From positions 1-7,845 of the forward strand of contig CAVFTC010000083.1 in the NCBI GenBank assembly GCA_963625295.1: a stretch of 7,845 nt of DNA, in the 5' to 3' direction. The position numbers were made by a program, and so were the translations under genes. Below the pieces are notes generated by a model. It saw only the letters and a program-made list of their open reading frames with translations, was not told where the DNA came from and made no database searches. The stretch is from CAG-488 sp963625295 (lineage in GTDB: Bacteria; Bacillota; Clostridia; Oscillospirales; Acutalibacteraceae). Positions 1 to 6,181 of the stretch are shown piece by piece (within the stretch, counting starts at the first letter, position 1; the number at the start of each line of letters is the position of its first letter).

Positions 1-1878
1 CGCCATATAATCAGGTTGATCACTAAAAGAACACTCCTCAATTTGTGCACGAACCGGTCCCTCTACTTTGAAGAACTCCCAATGACCATCTCTTGTTAAA
101 TTAGGTTCATAAACATGATGTTCCGAACCGTCTCCGACTTTTATTGTTCTTTCATTGTTTCCTGTCGCAATATAATTACGAATCAAAACATCTGAACAAT
201 TTCCCAACTGAATAAAGCCACAAATTTTATCACCAGTTATGTTCTCGGCGATAACATCATGCGTATATCCTCCAATTGTCAATCCCATATAGCAATTACG
301 AAGAAGAAGATTTCTATATCTATTATGATCAGAAGCTTCTTCTTTTCCGAAGAACCCATACTGATGTATTGCACCACCTGTAGTATTCTCAAGCGTACAG
401 TTTTCAACAACTATGTAGCTACAGCGCTTCCCAATATAAACACAATGATGTCTTTTATCAAGAGACAAAGAATTATTAACACTGCCACCAGAAATAACAA
501 CTTGTTTGCAATAGTTCATATTGTATCCAAATATCGTTCTGGAAACATTGCAATCAATAAATCTACAATTCAAGTGCATATCGTCACATGCTATTTTACT
601 AGTAATATGAACGCCTGTTTCAAAGCCGTCAATATTCACCTTGAAAAAAGTCATATTTGTAGGAAACGGTATGCCGTCCGAGTATTTTCTGAAAGAGACA
701 CACTGTTCCTTTGCGTTTACTATAGCTCCGTTTTCGTATCTCATCAGGCCTTGGAGTGTCAAATCACAAAGCTCAATGTTCTTCACTCCGCTAATACCTG
801 AGTTACCAACGAGAACATAATAACCGTCACCGTCACAACTCGGGTTCCAAGCTCTTATCTGCGAGCCGTGGCCGACAATGCAGATGTTTGACTTTTTAAA
901 GCTTAATGTTCCGCTTATGAGATAAAGTCCGTTGCGACGAAGGTTGATGTTAAACATTTCGTCCGTCTCAAACAAATTGAAAATAGAGCGAAAAATATCC
1001 GTATCTTCAAAATATTCAGAAACAGTACCGTTCAACACATCTTCAATCTCGTCCGGAGCGTAACCGATGCTGTCTCCGAGAGAAAAGTTCATGCGTTTCA
1101 TTTTCACATAAACGCAGCCGTTCGTTGAATAAACAAGCTTATCCTTAAAATAAAGAGAGCTGTTTCCGCTGTTTGTTCCGCCGGTTAAATCCTCCGTGCC
1201 GTCTTTGGGAATAATCTCATAATACGAGGGCGACAGTGGAAGTCCGACCACTTCCGTGCCGTCATTATAGGGGTAGTCCCATGTGTAGACATTTTCGTCA
1301 AAAGTAAACAGATATTTCTTTCCGTTTAGAATTTGACCTCTGCCCTCAAGCAGACTGCTGCACTCAAGAGCATCCCGCATATCCTCCATTACAACAGTGT
1401 TGTCGGGCGTCAATATGTCAGGATTGAGCGCATTATCGACCGCGTAGCCGGTATACCACATAGGTCTGAGATAAGTAATCGCCTTCGGCGCAGCAATAAG
1501 CGCTTCAAGAGCCTGAGTATTGTCACAATGAATTCTAAGCTCAGCCAAGCCCTTTGTGCTGCCCGAAACGGTCGATGTAAACAGTGCGCTAACATCGTCA
1601 TCATCAATCGGAACACTCATTCTGCATGATGACGGTACAGAAAGACCTGCTCGTGACTCTTCTCTCACACTTCCGTCATCGCCCTGAATCCAGTACATTA
1701 TAGAAGCATAATCTGTATAAAGAGCGTCCTCATGAGGAAGACGAAGTGTTATTATTGCGTCGTTTCCGCTGATACGGCAATCTTCCGTACCAAGCGGAAT
1801 ATCATATGTTTTTATTGCGTTATTTTCCCAATTTTCTTTTGTGTTATTAAAATTGGATTCTGTGATATCAATAAACAT
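1..1878 (-). CDS. Right-handed beta-helix, phage tail-like protein, 3' end outside window
   Basis: The frame is open from ATG at 1878 to position 1 (626 codons, no stop), so the gene is 3'-truncated by the window. AAGGAAGTG lies 6 nt before the ATG, and no in-frame ATG, GTG or TTG lies between it and the upstream stop. The N-terminus is polar, without a signal peptide. Residues ~40-120 read as beta-strands with an IMYWIQGDDGSV hairpin, loosely like the N-terminal sandwich of phage baseplate/BppU-type proteins (inference, weak). Residues ~285-345 look like the cap and entry of a pectate-lyase-type beta-helix (NGLYLISGTLSF, then IVGHGSQI). From ~365 on there are rungs of about 22-25 residues rich in Asn, Gly, Ile, Val and Cys, such as CVYIGKRCSYIVVENCTLEN. 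This suggests a tail fibre/tailspike, polysaccharide depolymerase or surface adhesin; catalytic residues and ligand cannot be assigned. Its promoter carries a LexA-type operator. GC content drops in the distal part. The fold is fairly sure, the role is not. Confidence 0.8.
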   Translation of the reverse strand, partial: MFIDITESNFNNTKENWENNAIKTYDIPLGTEDCRISGNDAIITLRLPHEDALYTDYASIMYWIQGDDGSVREESRAGLSVPSSCRMSVPIDDDDVSALFTSTVSGSTKGLAELRIHCDNTQALEALIAAPKAITYLRPMWYTGYAVDNALNPDILTPDNTVVMEDMRDALECSSLLEGRGQILNGKKYLFTFDENVYTWDYPYNDGTEVVGLPLSPSYYEIIPKDGTEDLTGGTNSGNSSLYFKDKLVYSTNGCVYVKMKRMNFSLGDSIGYAPDEIEDVLNGTVSEYFEDTDIFRSIFNLFETDEMFNINLRRNGLYLISGTLSFKKSNICIVGHGSQIRAWNPSCDGDGYYVLVGNSGISGVKNIELCDLTLQGLMRYENGAIVNAKEQCVSFRKYSDGIPFPTNMTFFKVNIDGFETGVHITSKIACDDMHLNCRFIDCNVSRTIFGYNMNYCKQVVISGGSVNNSLSLDKRHHCVYIGKRCSYIVVENCTLENTTGGAIHQYGFFGKEEASDHNRYRNLLLRNCYMGLTIGGYTHDVIAENITGDKICGFIQLGNCSDVLIRNYIATGNNERTIKVGDGSEHHVYEPNLTRDGHWEFFKVEGPVRAQIEECSFSDQPDYMA

Positions 1879-2115
1879 TGCTTCACTTCCTTTAAAAATT
1901 ATATTTTTAAAAGTCGCTAAAAAAACTGTATATTGATATTTATTGTTAGCGGCATTTTGCGCCGCCGGATCAGCATCAACAATAAAAGATCCGCATTATT
2001 GATAAATCAAAGCGCAGACTCAAGCAGTCATCGTTAACGACTTATCATAGCATCACTTGTTATGGAAATGAACGTTCAAAAGTTTCCGTCTTAGCCTCCC
2101 ATTTTGCCAATCCGT
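1879..2115 (-). other. Long 5' leader of the beta-helix gene
   Basis: This is the untranslated region of about 235 nt between the predicted transcription start (near 2115) and the ATG at 1878. It contains no convincing gene. Read on the minus strand it holds several short palindromes: TGAACGTTCA (2069-2078) inside a GGAAA...TTTCC pair, TCGTTAACGA (2031-2040) flanked by AGTC/GACT, and GCGGC-GCAAAAT-GCCGC (about 1949-1965). A run of seven Us lies near 1918-1924 but is not directly preceded by a stable stem. I could not match it to a known riboswitch or T-box. The shortest in-frame upstream extension lacks a usable start codon. Confidence 0.4.
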
Positions 2116-2121
2116 AATTTC

Positions 2122-2150
2122 ATTATATCTGAACATTTGTTCTTTGTCAA
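2122..2150 (-). promoter_or_regulatory. Consensus sigma-A promoter for the beta-helix gene
   Basis: On the minus strand, TTGACA (2150-2145) is followed after exactly 17 bp by TATAAT (2127-2122). Both hexamers match the consensus perfectly. Transcription should start near 2115 and run leftward into the beta-helix gene. A promoter this strong with an operator in its spacer fits a gene that is kept tightly repressed and then expressed strongly when released. Confidence 0.85.
2131..2142 (-). promoter_or_regulatory. LexA/DinR-type SOS operator within the promoter spacer
   Basis: GAAC-AAAT-GTTC on the minus strand fits the core GAAC-N4-GTTC of the Bacillus/Firmicutes LexA (DinR) box, and the central AAAT fits the R-N-R-Y preference. 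The outer C and G/C positions of the extended consensus are A here. The site fills most of the 17-bp spacer between the -35 and -10 elements, so a bound repressor would block RNA polymerase directly. Whether LexA or a similar phage repressor binds here is inferred. Confidence 0.65.
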
Positions 2151-2361
2151 TAGTTTTTTGAAAATTCTTTATTGCGCCGCCATTATCGCCAACTTTTCAC
2201 GCTTTTATTACAGTCAATTGTGAAAATCAACAGTTTTTGCTCTGCTGCGGTTAGTTTGTTCGGAAATATGACGAAAATTAAACCCTGTAAGGCTTCGCTC
2301 GCTTTTTTACTTCTCTTAACCATCAAACGCCCGGAGCGATGCACAAAATCTACTATCTAAA
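2151..2361. other. Intergenic stretch without a convincing gene
   Basis: Short open frames exist on both strands: a 62-codon frame at 2172-2360 on plus and a 46-codon frame at 2323-2183 on minus. Neither has an SD sequence or a recognisable product. No RNA gene, terminator or direct repeat was seen. Together with the inverted repeat next to it, this stretch separates the two divergent promoters. Confidence 0.5.
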
Positions 2362-2417
2362 TTAAGGCAATACCGCACAATTAAGGCGCACGCCTTAATT
2401 GTGCGGTATCGCCTTAA
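2362..2417. repeat. 27-bp near-perfect inverted repeat (hairpin)
   Basis: The left arm 2362-2388 (TTAAGGCAATACCGCACAAT, then TAAGGCG) and right arm 2391-2417 are reverse complements except for one position (A2369 against C2410), with only CA between them. Each arm begins and ends with TTAAGGC, so the arm itself contains a short direct repeat. In a plus-strand RNA the mismatch is A-C; in a minus-strand RNA it becomes a G-U wobble and the whole stem pairs. No T-run follows on either strand, so it is not an ordinary intrinsic terminator. It may be a REP- or MITE-like intergenic repeat, or a structured RNA or protein-binding palindrome. Confidence 0.85.
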
Positions 2418-2511
2418 ATCATCGTGCATAAGATATAGTATAGGAAGTTGAAAGGTGAGCGTATATTTATGAAAATTTAAAAAATGTTCATTATTAAATG
2501 TAATAAAAATA

Positions 2512-2540
2512 TTGAAAGTAGAGGAATGATGATGTATAAT
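2512..2540 (+). promoter_or_regulatory. Sigma-A promoter of the nifS-thiI-cinA-sortase operon
   Basis: TTGAAA (2512-2517) and a perfect TATAAT (2535-2540) are separated by 17 bp. The preceding ~45 bp are A/T-rich (AAAATTTAAAAAATG and similar tracts), like an UP element. The start should fall near 2547, giving a leader of about 28 nt with GGAGG (2562-2566) 8 nt before the first ATG. No operator was recognised. Confidence 0.75.
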
Positions 2541-2574
2541 GTAAAAGTTAATATAATGCCCGGAGGTTTGGAAA

Positions 2575-3708
2575 ATGGAAGCTTATTTAGATAACAGCGC
2601 AACTACTCAGCCCTGCAAAGAGGCTGTTGACAAGATGAGCTTTGCGCTGAATATCTGCTGGGGCAACCCCTCCTCTCTCCACGCAAAGGGCATCGAGGCT
2701 TCCGAACTGCTTGAGGAATCAAGGCGAAATATCGCCAAGGCTCTCTCCTGCGATACCGACGAGATTTTTTTTACCTCCGGCGGTACTGAAAGCAACAATA
2801 TTGCCGTTTTCGGTGCAGCCAACGCTCAAAAAAGGCGTGGAAGCCGTATTATTACGACCTCAATCGAGCATTCGAGCATTGAGGAAAGCGTTAAGGCTCT
2901 TGAAAATCAGGGCTATGATGTCGTCAGGCTGCGGGTCAACGAAAGAGGCGTTATTGACGAGCGACAGCTTTACGCTGCAACAAATCCCTCCGTCGTTCTC
3001 GTCAGCATGATGTATGTCAACAACGAGGTCGGTTCGATCCAACCCGTCGAATTCGCCAAGCGTGCCGTCGTTCATTCCGGCGCAAACGCTTTGATACACT
3101 GCGACGCAGTTCAGGCTTTCGGCAAGATTCAGCTTAAGCCCCACAACATGGGCGTTGACCTTATGTCGATAAGCTCCCATAAAATCCACGGTCCGAAGGG
3201 CGCAGGCGCACTCTTTGTCAAAAAGGGTACAAGACTTATTCAGCACAGCTTCGGCGGACTTCAGGAAAGTAAGATTCGCCCCGGCACAGAGCCTGTTCCC
3301 GCAATTGCCGGCTTCGGTGCTGCCGCAGCCGCAATCCCGGACTACAGGCAAAGCCTTGCCCGTGCGACCGAGCTGAGAGAGCATCTTGTTTCCGGCTTAA
3401 CGAAAATTGAGGGTGTGAGAATAAATTCTCCCGAAAACGCCCTCCCCTATATCACGAATATTTCCGTTGAGGGCATACCCTCCGAGGTCATGCTCAACTA
3501 TCTTTCCTCAAGAGGAATCTATATTTCAAGCGGTTCGGCCTGCTCAAAGGGTCACAAAAGCCGTGTTCTCAGGGCGATGAACCTGAGCGAGGATGTTATC
3601 GGTACTGCGTTGAGAATCAGTACCTCCGTTTTCACGACAAGGGAGGAAATTGATATGCTCCTTGACGGAATTTCGTCCGCACGCCAAACAATGAGAAGAT
3701 TGAAGTAA
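2575..3708 (+). CDS. nifS: Cysteine desulfurase, NifS/IscS family
   Basis: A PLP-dependent enzyme that converts L-cysteine to L-alanine and carries the sulfur as a cysteine persulfide, acting in the cytosol as a dimer. At 377 residues it has the full family length. Visible landmarks are YLDNSATT at the N-terminus, SGGTESNN (68-75, phosphate-binding region), His99 in SIEHSS (stacks on PLP), Asp177 in HCDAVQ, the PLP-binding Lys203 in SSHKIHGPKG, RPGTEP (235-240), and catalytic Cys323 in SSGSACS. The segment from Cys323 to VLRA is about two residues shorter than in E. coli IscS. Strong SD GGAGG supports the ATG. It is promoter-proximal and followed 40 bp later by thiI, the arrangement of B. subtilis nifZ-thiI, where the desulfurase supplies sulfur for tRNA 4-thiouridine. 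The ThiI partner role is inferred from that pairing; a wider Fe-S cluster role is possible, though no scaffold gene is visible. Confidence 0.95.
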   Translation: MEAYLDNSATTQPCKEAVDKMSFALNICWGNPSSLHAKGIEASELLEESRRNIAKALSCDTDEIFFTSGGTESNNIAVFGAANAQKRRGSRIITTSIEHSSIEESVKALENQGYDVVRLRVNERGVIDERQLYAATNPSVVLVSMMYVNNEVGSIQPVEFAKRAVVHSGANALIHCDAVQAFGKIQLKPHNMGVDLMSISSHKIHGPKGAGALFVKKGTRLIQHSFGGLQESKIRPGTEPVPAIAGFGAAAAAIPDYRQSLARATELREHLVSGLTKIEGVRINSPENALPYITNISVEGIPSEVMLNYLSSRGIYISSGSACSKGHKSRVLRAMNLSEDVIGTALRISTSVFTTREEIDMLLDGISSARQTMRRLK

Positions 3709-3748
3709 AACAGCCAAAAGGTTGTCTAAAGCATCGAGGTATTATAAA

Positions 3749-4927
3749 ATGAAAGAAATTATTCTGCTGAAAAACGGTGAGCTTGCCCTCAAGGGTCTTA
3801 ACCGTCACACATTTGAAAATCAGCTTATCAAAAATATGAAATTCCGACTCCACGATCTCGGAAAAATCAGATATGTTTCGTCGCAATCAACAATTATCGT
3901 TGAGCCGATCGACGAAAATGTGGACTTGGACGAGGCATTCAGAAGGATAAAAATGATTTTCGGAATCGCCGGAATTTCACGCTGTGCGGCAGTGGAGAAA
4001 AACATGGATGTTATTATTCCGGCCGCCTGCGAATACCTTAGGGACGACCTGATTTTTGCAAAGACATTCAAGGTCAATGCAAAGCGTTCCGATAAAAAAT
4101 TCCCACTCAACTCCCCTGCTATATGCATGACCGTCGGCGAGAAAATCCTTGACGCTTTTCCCCACCTCACAGTCGATGTTCATAACCCCGATATAATAGT
4201 CAATGTTGAGATTAGGGATAATTATGCATTCATTCACGGCAATCAGGTCAAGGGCGCAGGCGGTATGCCTGTCGGCACTGCCGGACAAGCCGCAATACTT
4301 ATCTCCGGCGGAATTGACAGTCCCGTTGCGGCATGGATGATGTCAAGGCGTGGACTCAGCCTTTGCGGCATTCATTTTGCCTCACCGCCCTACACCTCTC
4401 AGCGAGCGGAAATGAAGGTCTGCTCGCTTCTCAAGCAGGTTGCAAAGTACAGCGGCGAAATACCTTTGAATATTGTTCCCTTTACGCACATTCAAGAGGA
4501 GATCAAGGACAAGTGTCCGGAGGAGCTTTTCACGATAATCATGCGAAGATTCATGATGAGATGCAGCGAAAGGATATCTAAGAAAAACGGCTGCGGAGCA
4601 CTTATCACGGGTGAAAGCGTTGGTCAGGTTGCAAGCCAGACAATGCAGGCGATCAGCTGCACGGAAGCCGTTGTTGAGGATCTGCCGATTTTCCGTCCGC
4701 TTATCGGAATGGACAAGGACGAAGTCATTGAGCGTGCAAGATTTATCGGCACATTTGAAACCTCTATCCTCCCCTATGAGGACTGCTGCACGGTGTTCAC
4801 ACCGAAGCATCCGAGGACACGCCCTCAGCTCAAGCAGGTTGAGGAGGCGGAAGCCGTTCTTGATGTTGAAGCCCTTGTTGAAGAAGCGATTGATAACATT
4901 AAATATATAAGAATCACAGGTGAGTAA
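3749..4927 (+). CDS. thiI: tRNA 4-thiouridine synthase ThiI (no rhodanese domain)
   Basis: This enzyme uses ATP to adenylate U8 of tRNA and replaces the oxygen with sulfur, giving s4U; in some bacteria it also serves thiazole synthesis. From ATG 3749 it is 392 residues: an N-terminal ferredoxin-like part (1-60, KEIILLKNGELALKG), a THUMP RNA-binding domain (~60-165), and a PP-loop ATPase domain with SGGIDS (186-191). The conserved YEDCCTVF segment supplies Cys346/Cys347, one of which should be the sulfur-handling cysteine. The C-terminal rhodanese domain of E. coli ThiI is absent, as is usual in Firmicutes, so the persulfide probably comes straight from the desulfurase encoded just upstream. 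GAGG lies 9 nt before ATG 3749; a TTG at 3722 would add nine residues but lies upstream of this SD and of the family's normal N-terminus, so I rejected it. Confidence 0.95.
   Translation: MKEIILLKNGELALKGLNRHTFENQLIKNMKFRLHDLGKIRYVSSQSTIIVEPIDENVDLDEAFRRIKMIFGIAGISRCAAVEKNMDVIIPAACEYLRDDLIFAKTFKVNAKRSDKKFPLNSPAICMTVGEKILDAFPHLTVDVHNPDIIVNVEIRDNYAFIHGNQVKGAGGMPVGTAGQAAILISGGIDSPVAAWMMSRRGLSLCGIHFASPPYTSQRAEMKVCSLLKQVAKYSGEIPLNIVPFTHIQEEIKDKCPEELFTIIMRRFMMRCSERISKKNGCGALITGESVGQVASQTMQAISCTEAVVEDLPIFRPLIGMDKDEVIERARFIGTFETSILPYEDCCTVFTPKHPRTRPQLKQVEEAEAVLDVEALVEEAIDNIKYIRITGE
4918..4923 (+). promoter_or_regulatory. SD that selects the cinA TTG start
   Basis: AGGTGA matches the 16S rRNA tail perfectly and lies 5 nt before TTG 4929. 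It overlaps the last codons of thiI. The other candidate, GTG 4920, sits inside this SD and has no comparable site upstream. The TTG start gives MAVCEIISVGTE, the usual family N-terminus. Confidence 0.6.
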
Positions 4928-4928
4928 A

Positions 4929-6170
4929 TTGGCAGTTTGCGAAATTATCAGCGTCGGCACAGAGATACTTTTGGGCGACATACTCAACACCGACGCGCAG
5001 TACCTCAGCATAGAGCTTGCAAGGCTCGGCATAAGCGTTATTCATCAAAGCACCGTCGGCGACAACCGTGAAAGACTTCTTGCTCAGCTTGACGAAGCGG
5101 CAAAAAGAAGCGATATCATCATTCTTTCGGGAGGGCTTGGTCCTACGCCGGACGACCTCACCAAGGAGGTCTGCTGCGAATTTTTCGGCAAGAAAATGTA
5201 TTTGCATGAGCCGACGGTCGAGAAAATAAAAAGCTATTTCAGCTCAAAGGGCATTGAAATGGCGCAAAGCAACCTCAAGCAAGCAATGCTGCCCAAGGAT
5301 TGCGTTATCTTCCCGAACGATAACGGCACTGCCCCCGGAATGGCGATTGAAAAGGACGGCGTGCATATTCTTGTGCTGCCCGGCCCGCCGAGAGAGCTTA
5401 AGCCGATGTTCAAAAACTGCGCTCTCCCCTATCTCAGACAATTTTCAGACCGAATAATTGTTTCCCACAATATTCGCACCTTCGGAATCGGCGAATCCGC
5501 AATGGCAGAAAAAGTTAACGATCTCTTTGATTTCGAGAATCCTACCGTTGCTCCGTACGCCAAGGACGGCGAAGCGTTGCTGAGAGTTACGGCGATGGCG
5601 GAGAACGAAGCCGACGCCGAAAAGCTTTGCGAGCCTGTCATAAACGAAATAAAAGCAAGGCTTGACGGCTATGTTTACGGAATTGATTACACGGGCATTG
5701 AGCAGGTCGTTGTTAAAATGCTTCGTGAGAACAAGCTCAAGGTTGCCACTGCGGAATCCTGCACCGGAGGACTTGTTGCAAAGCGAATCACCGATGTTCC
5801 CGGAGCGTCTGAGGTTTTCGACTGCGGAATAATTTCTTACGCAAACGAAATAAAGCAAAGTGTTCTCGGAGTCAGCGAAAACGATCTTGAAAAATACGGC
5901 GCAGTCAGCGAGCCGGTCGCAAGACAGATGGCGCAGGGCGCATTGAAAATAAGCGGCGCAGACATCGCCGTTTCCGTCACTGGCATTTCAGGACCTGACA
6001 GCGACTCCACAAAAAAGCCCGTCGGTCTGGTTTATATCGGCCTTGCCGACAAAAGCAACACATGGGTAAAGGAAATACGCACCTCACGCAAGGACAGAAG
6101 CTATAACAGATTCGTCAGCGCATCAAATGCGCTCAATATGATAAGACTTTACATTGATAATAAACTTTAA
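4929..6170 (+). CDS. cinA: CinA-family protein with C-terminal NMN deamidase domain
   Basis: It is 413 residues from TTG 4929 (416 if GTG 4920 is used), the normal length of two-domain CinA. Residues 1-~170 form the MoCF-biosynthesis-like (COG1058) domain, with SVGTEILLGDI (8-18), SGGLGPTPDDLT (67-78), NDNGTAPGM (130-138) and LPGPPRELKPMF (150-161). Residues ~258-410 form the PncC-type nicotinamide-nucleotide amidase domain, with ATAESCTGG (273-281), GIISYANEIK (300-309) and VTGISGPDSDSTKKPVG (350-366). The PncC activity turns NMN, a by-product of NAD-dependent ligase and other NAD-using reactions, into nicotinate mononucleotide for NAD recycling; the N-terminal domain has been linked to ADP-ribose pyrophosphatase activity. 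In the TGISGPDSDS loop the usual Gly-rich stretch is partly replaced by Asp/Ser. In many Firmicutes cinA lies next to recA; here it is embedded after thiI with a 1-bp gap. Confidence 0.93.
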   Translation: MAVCEIISVGTEILLGDILNTDAQYLSIELARLGISVIHQSTVGDNRERLLAQLDEAAKRSDIIILSGGLGPTPDDLTKEVCCEFFGKKMYLHEPTVEKIKSYFSSKGIEMAQSNLKQAMLPKDCVIFPNDNGTAPGMAIEKDGVHILVLPGPPRELKPMFKNCALPYLRQFSDRIIVSHNIRTFGIGESAMAEKVNDLFDFENPTVAPYAKDGEALLRVTAMAENEADAEKLCEPVINEIKARLDGYVYGIDYTGIEQVVVKMLRENKLKVATAESCTGGLVAKRITDVPGASEVFDCGIISYANEIKQSVLGVSENDLEKYGAVSEPVARQMAQGALKISGADIAVSVTGISGPDSDSTKKPVGLVYIGLADKSNTWVKEIRTSRKDRSYNRFVSASNALNMIRLYIDNKL

Positions 6171-6173
6171 GGA
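6168..6173 (+). promoter_or_regulatory. SD that selects the sortase start
   Basis: TAAGGA overlaps the cinA stop codon and lies 8 nt before ATG 6182. The nearer ATG at 6173 shares its first base with this SD and has no room for ribosome placement. ATG 6182 is therefore the better start, giving MAEDKKKK. Confidence 0.6.
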
Positions 6174-6181
6174 TGAGCAAA

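Noticed and set aside
259..1920. Plus- and minus-strand frames of 62-180 codons such as 259-801, 1333-1629, 1410-1616 and 1732-1920
   Set aside because: They lie opposite or out of frame with the long continuous minus-strand coding frame, and have no SD or family features.
1949..1980. Attenuator or terminator in the minus-strand leader
   Set aside because: The GCGGC/GCCGC stem is short, and the U-run lies about 25-30 nt further on, so the two do not form a terminator.
2183..2323. 46-codon minus-strand frame (starts MVKRSKKASEALQG) upstream of the LexA-type promoter
   Set aside because: It has no SD and no recognised family, and lies in a region that reads equally open on the other strand. 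It may be chance or a decayed fragment.
2362..2417. Intrinsic terminator
   Set aside because: The stem is strong but no T-run follows on either strand, and no gene ends next to it.
3722..3748. TTG 3722 as thiI start
   Set aside because: It lies upstream of the clear GAGG site and adds residues not typical of the family.
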